Of a stretch of 64,000 nt of DNA, positions 53,187 through 63,257 are shown piece after piece. The stretch comes from Phytophthora colocasiae. Lineage: Eukaryota; Oomycota; Peronosporomycetes; Peronosporales; Peronosporaceae. Within the stretch, counting starts at the first letter, position 1, and each line of letters starts with the position of its first letter. The DNA lies in NCBI GenBank assembly GCA_018806915.1, contig JAGKQI010000046.1:1240001-1304000 (forward strand), in the 5' to 3' direction. The notes beneath the pieces were generated by a model that did not search any database, was not told the origin of the DNA, and saw only the letters and a program-made list of their open reading frames with translations. The position numbers and the translations under genes are program-made.

Positions 53187-55638
53187 TTACGGAAGCTCCC
53201 GCAATTTCGCCTCACTGATACTGTTAATCACCCACAGATAATTCACAATGATCGTCGAAGAGGCTGTTTTCACTTGCGGCTGAGTGCTTAACTGTCTTGT
53301 CAGTTGACGTAGTGCGATTGGATTGATCTTGTCCGACACGATGATGAGCTTCCGTGAGCGATTCTCGTGCTTTTGCATCTCGTCTGGAATATCGTCCATG
53401 AACGCGATCAGCTTCCCCCCACCCATACATATCAGAGTATTCAATTCTGCGATCGGTGGCATAGGCGAAAGGAACTCGCCAACAACATGGAAACAAAAGT
53501 CTGCAAACAACATTGTTCCAATGTCTGCTTGATTGACCTAGTAACATGCACAAGAAACGTTAGACGCAAAATTTCAGTTGCCGAAGCAGCGTAACACTCA
53601 TACATCTGGCGGAGACAAGGCGAGGAGTTTCTCTCGTGTGAGCCGTGACCGCTTGACGGCGTCGTGGATCCTCCTTCCTTTCCAATGACCATCGGCCTCA
53701 TAATTTACTTCACTCACATAGCCGCCATGGTCCGCACACGCTAAAGACAAGAAACAAGAGTCAGTGTCATGTTCAAGAACGCCACAAGCGCACAGCTGTA
53801 CCTTGAAGCCATTCCTCGCTCACAATCCAGCGACCACCTACAAGAGCCTTTAGATACTTCAGTGACCTGATCTTCACCCAACGACCAGATGCCGAATTGC
53901 CCTGCTTGTGCTTCCCACGTTTTTGCTTCGGAGAGGAATCATCCGAGTTAGAATCATCCGTCGAGAAGTTGTCACTCTCGTCCTTATCACTGCTTACACA
54001 TTTCACAATTAAGTGCGTAACATTGTTGGACCAGTGTTGAACGATTTGAGCCCCAAGCAGTTCTGCCCACTCCTCAATCTTCCCCATTCGATCCTCCTTA
54101 AATCCCGAGCAGAGAAACACCATGCCCGAGTATTTTCTTGACCTCACGTTAGTCTTGACTTTCTTCTGGGGTGCAGGTTCTGTCTTCACAGTCAATAAAT
54201 ACGGGGGAGACATTGCGTCAGAAGGCTGTCGACGATGGCGCTTCCTCACAGAACGACTTGGCGTCGAGTCGGAAACTAAATCCTCTGAAGGTGTTCGGAT
54301 ATAGAAGCCAGGCACGTGGTTATCTCTTCCCCCAATAACAAACTTCACCGCGTAGAAGCCGTCGTCGTAGACCTTCGTGATACGAGCAGCCCCACCTTGT
54401 TTATTGATACCAGTCCATTGCCGTTCAATGACATGCACCACATCTCCGACGTGGAAATCGACGATTTCAGGCAGCGGCTCCGCTTGGCTGTCGACAGCCA
54501 GCGAACAGGACTCTGCCGAGCAATTATGAAGCGATTTCTCCCCATTAGACACCCCATTTCCCTTTGACTCACGCGTATCTCCTCTGGTACGAGACCGCCG
54601 TCTTTTGCGTGGTGTCTGATACGCATGTACTGCTGGCTCCAGTTGTTCATGTTGAATTTCATCTTGCGTAATATCTGAACTTGACCGCTGCCGTACTGGT
54701 GTATCCTCCTCCATTGCTTCATATACTTCTTCCAATTGGGTTTCAGCTACAATAGCATCCGCTGCACTTTCATCTACACGTGATTTCCGCCGCCGTGTCC
54801 GTATGAATGACGCTAACTGATTCACGTCAGACGATTCCAACTGTGCTTCATCCGCTGCTGTATCTGTAGTAATATCCAAATCTTCTGCAGGCCGTCGCCG
54901 CCAGGGCATCAGTTTGTTTTCGTCCACTTCATCATCACTGATCTCCACAATATCCACACCAGACGTAGACTCCTTCTGCGCAACTGACGGCGCTGAAATT
55001 TCAAATAACGCGGGAGACATCTGCGACGCTGTCAACTGCGAGTTCATCTCCTGCACCAGCCCCCGCCGTGGTGACGATCGTCTTGTTGGTGTCGATATTT
55101 TCTCCTTCTTAATCTTCAAACCGTTCTTCAGTTGGAGACTTCCACCACCTACCCACATGTCCATCAACGTCTGAGACTGCGGACTCCTCTGCGAATTGCG
55201 TTTAGCGCGACTGGGACTCGCTCTTCTCGGTGTAGTCTTCTTCTCTGGTGTAGCATTGGGTTTATACTTGAGTTCTACGACTTTAACCTGTTCTTCTGCC
55301 TTTTTATCGCTTGTAAAGGCTTTACGTGTCTCCTTTTTAGGCGTCTGAGGCTGTGACTCTGTTGCCAATGGAGCTGGAGCAGCACAAAGCATCTCTGTAG
55401 CTCTTAGCAACTCCTGGACCGTCGTATCATAACGTAAGCGTCGCTTTTTAGCCGGCGTCTTGCAGATTGGGCACACCGCTTTGAGTTCCAACGCCCGATG
55501 GATACATTCCTGACAGAAACAATGGTTGCACGGAAGAGATACAGGGTTGTCGTATGCGCAGAGGCAAATGGCACACTGCAATTGCTCCGAGAAGCTCTCC
55601 ACGGCGCGCTCCAGCCGCTTGAGCGTCCACGACGCCAT
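53187..55638 (-). CDS. RING finger and tandem BRCT protein, BRCA1/BARD1-like
   Basis: Exons 53802-55638, 53604-53740 and 53187-53537; 774 aa from the ATG at 55638. RING at residues about 22-60 (CAICLCAYDNPVSLPC, HCFCQECIHRA, CPICK), with the flanking helix LKRLERAVESFSEQLQC as in BRCA1/BARD1. A middle, Ser/Glu-rich disordered region follows, then a Tudor-like block (RQWTGINKQGGAARITKVYD). Two BRCTs: the first with GGRWIVSEEWLQG spans the first intron, the second ends VNYLWVINSISEAKLREL. Expected to be an E3 ubiquitin ligase of DNA-repair foci in the nucleus. No ankyrin repeats or PHD finger, so neither animal BARD1 nor plant type exactly. Confidence 0.88.
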
Positions 55639-55973
55639 CTCCGCCAATGCAATGGCAGCTTTTGTAGCGAAATGGTCACCCGAGTGGTAATGTTGTTTGA
55701 AGGTTGCTTGATGAATGCTGTTGATCGAATGTTGCACGTTTCTTAAAGGGTTAATTCTAAAGATAACATGGCTACATCATATTCATCTCTCTCTACACGA
55801 ACAGCTCAGCTTCCTATACAAGAATCATCAATTAGGGGGGCTCAAAAGAGAAAGAGCCAAAGCGAAAGAAGTTGCGGCGGACGTTGCACGCGGACGGCTC
55901 TATCTTGGCCCACAGAGCTGCTACAGACGTGTATCAAGGCTCATTGTGATCTCCATTGTTCATTGTATTGACC

Positions 55974-58900
55974 ATGAGCGGAGTGGAAAGTTTGCTGCTG
56001 GAGAGCGACGAGGAGGACCTTGGGGAGCTGGACCTGTCGGCGATCACTCTAGAGGAGATCCTACGCGAAGAAGAGCTAGCTAATAAGAATACGGAGGATG
56101 GAGAGAGCCACAACAACCCCCAGCAGGATGGAGACGATTTGTTCTTCTCCCCCGCCACTTTCACGCTTAATATCGAGCCAGGACCAGGCATGGACGTCAT
56201 CCCAGTGCCAAAACCCCCTTCCCCAGTTTCTACCAAGCCAGACACACACTTCCGGACCCCATTAGAGATTGCAGAAGCCAGGGAGAAGCAGCTTCTGAGC
56301 TGCGTGGGTGTGGAACTGATCTCCCCTTTGCAGGTGAAGCGTCGACTGCGAGCTCATGCCAGATCCAAAGCTTTAAAATCCAGAAGAGAGGGCTTAGTAG
56401 CCATGAAGAAGAACCAGAGGAAGAAGCAAATTGCAGAGGGGGCAGGTGCAGCTGCTGTAGCTGCAGAGAAGAAATCTACTGGTGTTGTGAAGGTGGAGCC
56501 TATGGAAGCGATCAGTAGACAACTCAGGAAGAATATTGAGTTCAAGGAGTACGGTCCTGGGTCCCCCACAGTCGTGGCTATTCACTCCAAGTTCATTGCT
56601 ATTGGTACCTCCAAAGGACTAGTTATTATCTTTGATCATTTCCAGAACATCCGACAAGTACTAGGGAACACCAACGATGCTGATGGAGATGGACCGGTCA
56701 CTGCTGTGGATGTGTCCCCAGGTAGTGACTACTTGGTGTGCGGGTACCAGAGTGGACGCATCGTCCTCTGGGATATGATCAAGGGGACGTCGCTTAAGGC
56801 TGTGTCGGATGCACACGAGAATCCAGTGGTGAGTCTACGGTTCCTCAAGGATCAAAAGCCGGTCTTGGTCTCGGTTGATACCAACGGGCTCGTGAACAAG
56901 CTCAACTTCTCCAAAATGATGGGAATGGTGTATGTTGTGGACGTGGATCCACTCTACGACGGCTCGGCAGGTAAAATCCTGTCGATTTCTGTGCTGCCAC
57001 AGTCTGCTGGTAACGCCAAGATCTCGTACCTCACCGACCAGTACTGTTTGGCTGCACTGAGTACGGAAACGGTGACATTTATCATCGCTATCGAGCCTGA
57101 AGTTCGTGTGATTTATCGTTGGGCGAGACCTGATGATATCGCCCCTGATGACCCGGTACTCCCGACGTTGGCGTTCGCGTGGATCTCTTTCCCTGGTAGC
57201 TCGCGAGCTCTAGCACCAGTGCTTGCGCGTGGTTGGGGCAACCGTGTACAGTTCCTGGAAGTCGTGTTTCCTGGTGGCAAGAATCATTCTCATGCTCGTC
57301 ACGGCTTCCCTACTTTCGATGAACACGACCAAATTGAATCCTCCAGCGCGGTTATGGCCGTTCAGTGGCTTGGAGATCAGGTTGTTGTGTATCTTAACTC
57401 GCACGACGAGATTTGCGTGTATGACGTCATGTCTCGCCAGGAGCTGGAGATCGTTGACGTATCGTCGCTGGAGCTTGTGTTTGCATCGTACCGTGGCAAG
57501 AATGCTCGTAGTTTCTCCAACAGTTTTCGTGGATGCTACAATATTCTGTACTTGCTGGGTCTTAAGGAGCTGCAGACAGCTCGCGTGCTGCCGTGGACGC
57601 AGCGTATCGATTTATTGGTGGACGACGGAGAATGGCTTGAGGCGCTTGCACTCGCTTTAGACCATTATGAGGGACTGAAGATCGCTGCAGCGGATCGTGC
57701 GGCAAGGGACAGATTCCCGCCTGTTTTCTTCCGCGACAAGCAGAATGATCAGTGTCTTGTTGATATTCTACACATGTGTCAGACGAATCAGCGTACTGGT
57801 GAAAAGGAGGATGTGTTCCGACATGAAGAGAGTGCTGACGAGGTCCGTTGGGTCTGTGGTGAAGTGCCGTACCCGCCTGATATCGCTAAGAAGCTCGAAG
57901 AAACTCTGCAGAAGGCTCGCAGTGGTGAGGTCACGAAGAACTTTGTGCCAATCAGTGTGGCTGAACGCGTGGCAGATCTTCTCATGGAATACGTGCGTCT
58001 CGCCATTGCGAATGCACCAGGCTCCACTGCTGCTGCTGGAGGCGAACTGAGTCTCAACAAAATTGGAATGAAGCTGGACTTGGCAAAGAGCCATTACCAG
58101 ATGCTTGCAGGTGTTTGCATTGAGTACTGTGCTCTCATTGGTCGCACGGATCTGCTTTTCGGTGAAATCTATACTCGATTCAAGGATGCCAACAAGCTAA
58201 GTGTGTTTGTGGAGCTGCTGGAGCCGTACATCCTCTCGGAGAAGCTGCGGAACCTGTCTCCGGTGGCGATGGAGGAGTTTGTCAGACACTTCAGTGCCCA
58301 AGGAAAGCTCGCCCAAGTGGAACAGTGTTTGCTTCATCTGAATGTGGCTGAATTGGATTTGGATACCATCCTAAAGCTGTGCCACGATCACGAGCTGTAC
58401 TCAGCTCTCATCTACATTTACAATGAAGGCATGGATGATTACACAACGCCCATTGACGTTCTGCTGGAAGCTTGTTCCGATGCTAAGGCATCCAAGGCAA
58501 AGCCCGCAGCAGATCCTGCGCCTAGAGCTACTCGTGCGCCATCGGGTAGTCGTGTGAGCAGTCTGGCATCGGCATTTGGTGGCACCACAAGGACGGCTAG
58601 CTCTAAAATCTCGATCGCAAAACCTACGGGACTGTCAGCTCGTGAGGCAGCGGAAGAGGAAGCTCTCAGCGGACCACGGCGTCGACGTTTGTTTGGGTAC
58701 AAACTGCTGTTGTATATCTCGTATGCATTGAGCGGTCGCACATTTCCCAAGCATGTGCAGATCTCACCCCAGAAACTAGGTAAGGTGCGTTCCCAGATCT
58801 GCTACCACTTGTTCGAAAAGGAGGTAGCAGGATCGACAATCCAGCGGCCATACCCGCGTCTCGAGTCGCTTATTGATCTGGACGCCCGGGAGCTGTTTAA

Positions 58901-61328
58901 CATCATGGGACGCATGTTCGATACGCCTAGCGTTGAGTTTGAAGGCGAGAAGAAGGACAGTTCTGGACGCCCAACTAGCCGCTACGACTCGGCTCGTAAT
59001 GCCGAAATGACCAAGTGTCCGAGCCGTCTTTCCATTGTGCTGTCGCTGGCTGAGGTCATCTTTGGCCCGAATAGCCCGTTCAGTTCGGTGGAGCATGCTC
59101 ATTTCTTCATGTTTGAAGCCCGACTGCTCAGTGGCGCTTCGATTGAGCCACAGGAGTACGCCGACGCTCGTGCACAGGCAATCGGTGATGCTGGCTCTGC
59201 AGATGGCGCATCCATGATGGATTCACTGATGAACTTCCTGGCGCTTGGGCCAGCGTCACTCCTTTCTAATGGCTCATCAGCAGTCTCAGCTGAAACTTCG
59301 CAAGAGGAGGGTTTCGACAAGACAGGTCGCGAAGCAATGCTTGTCCGTCTGTTGACAAAGCTGAGCAAGGCTACATACAACCACGAAGCTCTGCTGGCAA
59401 GCGTTATCCGAGAGAAGATGAACCGTGCTGCGGTGTTGCTGTACAAGGACAAGGGCGACTTCACACAGGCCATTGCCTCCTATTTGGCTGATGAGGACCA
59501 CGAATACCAGATGAATGCCTTTAGCTACATTCGCATGGAGACGGACAAGGCAGTGGAAGGGGAAGAGATGGAAATGCGCGACAGCAATGGCAGTGAACCA
59601 ACTCGTCGTCGTCGTAAGTTTATCGAAGAGGCTGTACTCAACCACGCCCCTGCGCTGATGAAGACAGACGGCTACGCTTTCGTGACGTTGATTCTGGGCC
59701 AGTTCCCACACTTGAACAACAAGGTGATCCAGAAGTTCTTGTCAATGGGTAAGGAGGGTGCAGAACTAGAGTTCCTGTACCTGAAGCAGGTACTCATGGC
59801 CTCGTCAACAACGAGTGGCGGCGGTGCCAGTGATGAGGCTGATGTTGTGAAGGACCTGCTGGAACGTTCGAAGCTGCGTATTGCCGACGATCCTGCCGTG
59901 CAGGAACGGTTCGTGCGTCTGCTGTGCGAGTTTGAACCTGCCGGTGTGTTCCCCTACCTGGAGTCCCACGACAGCTACAAGGTCGACGCATGTCTGCGGC
60001 TCTGTAAGGAGTTCGCCATTACAGACGCTGAAGCGTATCTCTTGGAGCGCACAGGCGACGTTACTGGCGCGCTTACGCTTATCTTACAAAGTTTGGAGCA
60101 GAAACTCAAGATCCTCAAGCCTGCTTTACGTGGATACAACGTCTCTGCTGTGTCTTCATCGTCGACTGGCACTTCAGACGTGCTGGGGTCTGCTGGTGGC
60201 TCCAGCGGTGCGGGTGCTAGCTCTCTGATTGCGGCATCTAGGCACCAGTCATCTGATCGGATCATCGACAGTGTGCAGGAGGGCAAGGATGCTATGAAGA
60301 CTCTAGAGGTGGCACTAACCATGTGTCAGCGAAACTCGCTGCGTAACCGTGACGAGCAGGCAGAGAAACTGTGGTTTACCTTGTTGGACAAGCTGCTGCG
60401 GATCCAAAACTCAGTGAAGCGCAGTCTCAGTTCCAAGAGTTCGTCTCGGAACGTCCCTGTAACTCGAACGCACAGCAGTGGTGGTAGCAGCGGGCATGGG
60501 GCCATGACTGCATTTCAAGTGGCGCTGAACGAGATGATTCGGTTCATTCTAGAGCGTATGGCGTCTTCCGTGTCCCTCAAGTCGATCCTGTTCAAGATTA
60601 CGAATGAGCATGGCCGTGGCGCCTTTGGTGACTTCCGACCTACGATCTTCGGTATGCTGGACACGTACAACTACGAGCAGAATATTTACCAGACAGCCAA
60701 CGCGCTTATCAGTGTGGATCTGTTCGACCAGATCACAACGCTGAAGCGAGCTAAATCCCGCTGTTACGCCCCGCCGTCCAACGTATGTGGCTACTGCCAC
60801 GTTGCGCTGTCCAAGCCGCCGTTCGGCATGGGTCAATCTGGAGCTCCCGGTACGGAGAAGTGGCACTTGCACACGTCGATGGTTCTCGTGATGTCCGGCC
60901 AGACCTTCCACGAATCTTGTGGCAAGGCCTGGCAACAGGGAGTAGACATCAAGACGCCTGCTGCACGTGGAAACCCGTCAGGGAAGCTCTCGCGTAACAA
61001 TAGCTCGATGAGTAGTATCACGAGCGATGCTTTGGCAGGGGAGGACGAAGCAGGCAGTCGTCTTCAGCGCAAGCAGCCCAGTACAAGACGTTACTTAGCT
61101 CGATTGAAGACACAGCGCCGGGCTTCGAGACGGCAGGTGTCGCCTCATGTCGTGCTGGAGAGTCTCATTCGTGAGGACAACGGCCGCAACAAATACCTCA
61201 AGAGCTCCCGCGCAGTGTTTTCACTTCGTCCAGACCCCGAGGTGGCTGCCAGCAAGGTGAAGAAGCGCCTAGGCACGCGCAAGGCTGGATCGCTCCCTGT
61301 GGCTCCTATCCAGAAGGGAAGCATCTAA
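55974..61328 (+). CDS. VPS8, CORVET complex subunit
   Basis: Single exon, 1,784 codons from the ATG at 55974 (the frame opens slightly upstream at a non-ATG). An acidic N-terminus is followed by a WD40-like beta-propeller (about 195-480: GTSKGLVIIFDHFQNI, VSPGSDYLVCGYQSGRIVLWD), a Vps8-type helical solenoid (VLPWTQRIDLLVDDGEWLEALALAL) and a C-terminal RING-like finger (CGYCHVALSKPPFG, FHESC, near 1603-1650). VPS8 is the Rab5-binding subunit that lets CORVET tether early endosomes. Length is somewhat above human VPS8 (1,428 aa) owing to low-complexity inserts around 840-900 and 1400. Divergent from the RING-BRCT gene. Confidence 0.93.
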   Translation: MSGVESLLLESDEEDLGELDLSAITLEEILREEELANKNTEDGESHNNPQQDGDDLFFSPATFTLNIEPGPGMDVIPVPKPPSPVSTKPDTHFRTPLEIAEAREKQLLSCVGVELISPLQVKRRLRAHARSKALKSRREGLVAMKKNQRKKQIAEGAGAAAVAAEKKSTGVVKVEPMEAISRQLRKNIEFKEYGPGSPTVVAIHSKFIAIGTSKGLVIIFDHFQNIRQVLGNTNDADGDGPVTAVDVSPGSDYLVCGYQSGRIVLWDMIKGTSLKAVSDAHENPVVSLRFLKDQKPVLVSVDTNGLVNKLNFSKMMGMVYVVDVDPLYDGSAGKILSISVLPQSAGNAKISYLTDQYCLAALSTETVTFIIAIEPEVRVIYRWARPDDIAPDDPVLPTLAFAWISFPGSSRALAPVLARGWGNRVQFLEVVFPGGKNHSHARHGFPTFDEHDQIESSSAVMAVQWLGDQVVVYLNSHDEICVYDVMSRQELEIVDVSSLELVFASYRGKNARSFSNSFRGCYNILYLLGLKELQTARVLPWTQRIDLLVDDGEWLEALALALDHYEGLKIAAADRAARDRFPPVFFRDKQNDQCLVDILHMCQTNQRTGEKEDVFRHEESADEVRWVCGEVPYPPDIAKKLEETLQKARSGEVTKNFVPISVAERVADLLMEYVRLAIANAPGSTAAAGGELSLNKIGMKLDLAKSHYQMLAGVCIEYCALIGRTDLLFGEIYTRFKDANKLSVFVELLEPYILSEKLRNLSPVAMEEFVRHFSAQGKLAQVEQCLLHLNVAELDLDTILKLCHDHELYSALIYIYNEGMDDYTTPIDVLLEACSDAKASKAKPAADPAPRATRAPSGSRVSSLASAFGGTTRTASSKISIAKPTGLSAREAAEEEALSGPRRRRLFGYKLLLYISYALSGRTFPKHVQISPQKLGKVRSQICYHLFEKEVAGSTIQRPYPRLESLIDLDARELFNIMGRMFDTPSVEFEGEKKDSSGRPTSRYDSARNAEMTKCPSRLSIVLSLAEVIFGPNSPFSSVEHAHFFMFEARLLSGASIEPQEYADARAQAIGDAGSADGASMMDSLMNFLALGPASLLSNGSSAVSAETSQEEGFDKTGREAMLVRLLTKLSKATYNHEALLASVIREKMNRAAVLLYKDKGDFTQAIASYLADEDHEYQMNAFSYIRMETDKAVEGEEMEMRDSNGSEPTRRRRKFIEEAVLNHAPALMKTDGYAFVTLILGQFPHLNNKVIQKFLSMGKEGAELEFLYLKQVLMASSTTSGGGASDEADVVKDLLERSKLRIADDPAVQERFVRLLCEFEPAGVFPYLESHDSYKVDACLRLCKEFAITDAEAYLLERTGDVTGALTLILQSLEQKLKILKPALRGYNVSAVSSSSTGTSDVLGSAGGSSGAGASSLIAASRHQSSDRIIDSVQEGKDAMKTLEVALTMCQRNSLRNRDEQAEKLWFTLLDKLLRIQNSVKRSLSSKSSSRNVPVTRTHSSGGSSGHGAMTAFQVALNEMIRFILERMASSVSLKSILFKITNEHGRGAFGDFRPTIFGMLDTYNYEQNIYQTANALISVDLFDQITTLKRAKSRCYAPPSNVCGYCHVALSKPPFGMGQSGAPGTEKWHLHTSMVLVMSGQTFHESCGKAWQQGVDIKTPAARGNPSGKLSRNNSSMSSITSDALAGEDEAGSRLQRKQPSTRRYLARLKTQRRASRRQVSPHVVLESLIREDNGRNKYLKSSRAVFSLRPDPEVAASKVKKRLGTRKAGSLPVAPIQKGSI

Positions 61329-61490
61329 TTTGAAGACGAGGAGGCTGACGGAATTGTGTCCAAATACTGTTGTGCATGTTTTAGGGGAGGATAAGAAGAA
61401 TGAAAGAGATCCAGACAGAGCGAGGATCAAGTGTGCTTACCGGTAAATGTTGAGAGGCCGCTTGATCTATTTTTCCTTGTTCGTTTGCAG

Positions 61491-63227
61491 ATGAAACCAG
61501 CAGTCAAGGCCGGAGGAAGCGTGATCTACAGTGTTGGTTCCTGGCGACTGGGAGACGATGGATCTATCCATCGACGTGGTCGACTCAAGTATTCAACCGG
61601 TGACGTGTACGACGGCGAGTGGGTCGATGGCAAGCGTCACGGAAAAGGAGTTCTGACGTTTGGATCCGGTGGTAGCTACACAGGGGAGTTTGTTCGTGGT
61701 CTGTATGAAGGTTTTGGCGTTCTTCGAGTGCCCAAATCTCAACACCCGTTGACCAAACAGTGGTTGAGAGGGGAGAAGTACGAGGGCGAGTTCTTACGCG
61801 GATTTAAACATGGCCACGGCGCGTGGCAGACTCGAAGCGGCGACCAGTATGACGGCGAGCTGAGACAGGGACTATACGACGGCAAAGGTGTGTGTGTGGA
61901 TGGAGCTTCGGGCGAAGTGTACGACGGAGAGTTCGTTCGAGGCTTGCGGCATGGTCATGGTGAGCTTCGTTTTCGCAATGGATCAATCTACAGCGGAGGC
62001 TTCCGTTTCGGCTACTTTCACGGCTTTGGACGGATAAGCTACGGGGCCGGAGGAGTTCACGGGACTTACGTTGGGGAGTTCGTGGATGGCAAACGGCATG
62101 GTCAAGGTGTTCGCACGTACGGGGATAAAGAAGCTTACCAGAAGAACAGAAGACGATACGAAGGAGCATGGGAAGACGACGAGCCTCATGGTGCTGGCGT
62201 TCAAGAGAAAGATGGATGCACAGCAGTGGGAATGTTTAAGTGTGGATTACAAGAGGGTCCAGGTGCGATGAGGTTTGCGAATGGAGACACGTACGAAGGC
62301 ACTTTCGTGAAGGGAGATCTCCATGGAGAAGGACGTTTTGTCTATCGGGATGGGGGTGTCTATGAAGGTGTTTTTGTTCATTCCAAGCGCCATGGTAAAG
62401 GAACACGCGTATTTTCCAATGGAGATCGGTACGAAGGGGACTGGGTGAATGACCAGATGCACGGGCGAGGAGTGAAGACAAGCACGATCATCGTTAAGTC
62501 TCTCAATAAAAGGAAGGACGATGGCGGAACTGGAGTATTAGTGTACGAAGGAGAGTTCTGCAATGGACACCAGACTGGAGAAGCCACCATTACCTACGAG
62601 TTTACACCTCAGGCCTCAGTAAAGGACAATAATTGGAAATGGGATGGCGAGTTTGAGTTTCCTGAGGGCTCAGGCTGCTGGCATCAAGGTCGAGGAAGAA
62701 CGACGTATCAAGGTGGTGTTTTACGAGGGCGTTTTCATGGCCAGGGTTGTTTGCGCTCTCCTGATGGGAAGTTGTGGCGTGGGGAGTGGGTAAACGGACA
62801 GCTTCATGGCTGTGGAGAACGTGTTTACATGCCTTTAGAGTTCGACACGCTGATGACAAAGGATATGCTAGAACAAAAGACGCTGAACTTATCACTTACA
62901 GGTGCACGCTTGGGACTTTATGGTATGGTGCGGTATGTTGGCGAGTTTGTGAAAAACGTACGACATGGCGAAGGCGAATTGTTATACACGAACGGATATC
63001 GACTCCGTGGGCAGTTTGTCAATGGATTCGTGGAAGGCGTGGCATGCTATGGCTTCGGAGGACAAGTGAACACGGGACGTTGGAGATACGGAGAGTTCAT
63101 CCGTGGCGAGCGTACGCGTTGGCTTGGAGAAGAAGAAGAGGGAAAGATACTGCAACACAAACACGAGGCGGAAGATGCTGAAGAACGCAAGCAGAAACTG
63201 ATACAAACGATGCTGTCAAGAGTGTAA
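61491..63227 (+). CDS. MORN-repeat protein
   Basis: 578 codons from the ATG at 61491. About 17-18 MORN repeats (for example YDGEWVDGKRHGKGVLTF and YEGEFLRGFKHGHGAW), irregular near residues 330-400, then a Lys/Glu-rich C-terminal helix EDAEERKQKLIQTML. MORN arrays bind lipids or act as scaffolds at membranes and cytoskeleton; no kinase or other enzyme domain is attached. The ATG is directly preceded by TTCGTTTGCAG, a good 3' splice site with a possible GTAAAT donor at 61443, so a short 5' leader intron or an extra exon is possible. Confidence 0.88.
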   Translation: MKPAVKAGGSVIYSVGSWRLGDDGSIHRRGRLKYSTGDVYDGEWVDGKRHGKGVLTFGSGGSYTGEFVRGLYEGFGVLRVPKSQHPLTKQWLRGEKYEGEFLRGFKHGHGAWQTRSGDQYDGELRQGLYDGKGVCVDGASGEVYDGEFVRGLRHGHGELRFRNGSIYSGGFRFGYFHGFGRISYGAGGVHGTYVGEFVDGKRHGQGVRTYGDKEAYQKNRRRYEGAWEDDEPHGAGVQEKDGCTAVGMFKCGLQEGPGAMRFANGDTYEGTFVKGDLHGEGRFVYRDGGVYEGVFVHSKRHGKGTRVFSNGDRYEGDWVNDQMHGRGVKTSTIIVKSLNKRKDDGGTGVLVYEGEFCNGHQTGEATITYEFTPQASVKDNNWKWDGEFEFPEGSGCWHQGRGRTTYQGGVLRGRFHGQGCLRSPDGKLWRGEWVNGQLHGCGERVYMPLEFDTLMTKDMLEQKTLNLSLTGARLGLYGMVRYVGEFVKNVRHGEGELLYTNGYRLRGQFVNGFVEGVACYGFGGQVNTGRWRYGEFIRGERTRWLGEEEEGKILQHKHEAEDAEERKQKLIQTMLSRV

Positions 63228-63257
63228 TTCAACAGTTCTATTCCATCGACGCCACTT

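Noticed and set aside
55956..55973. Upstream start for VPS8
   Set aside because: The extra six codons begin with TTG; the first ATG at 55974 is followed by a typical acidic N-terminus.
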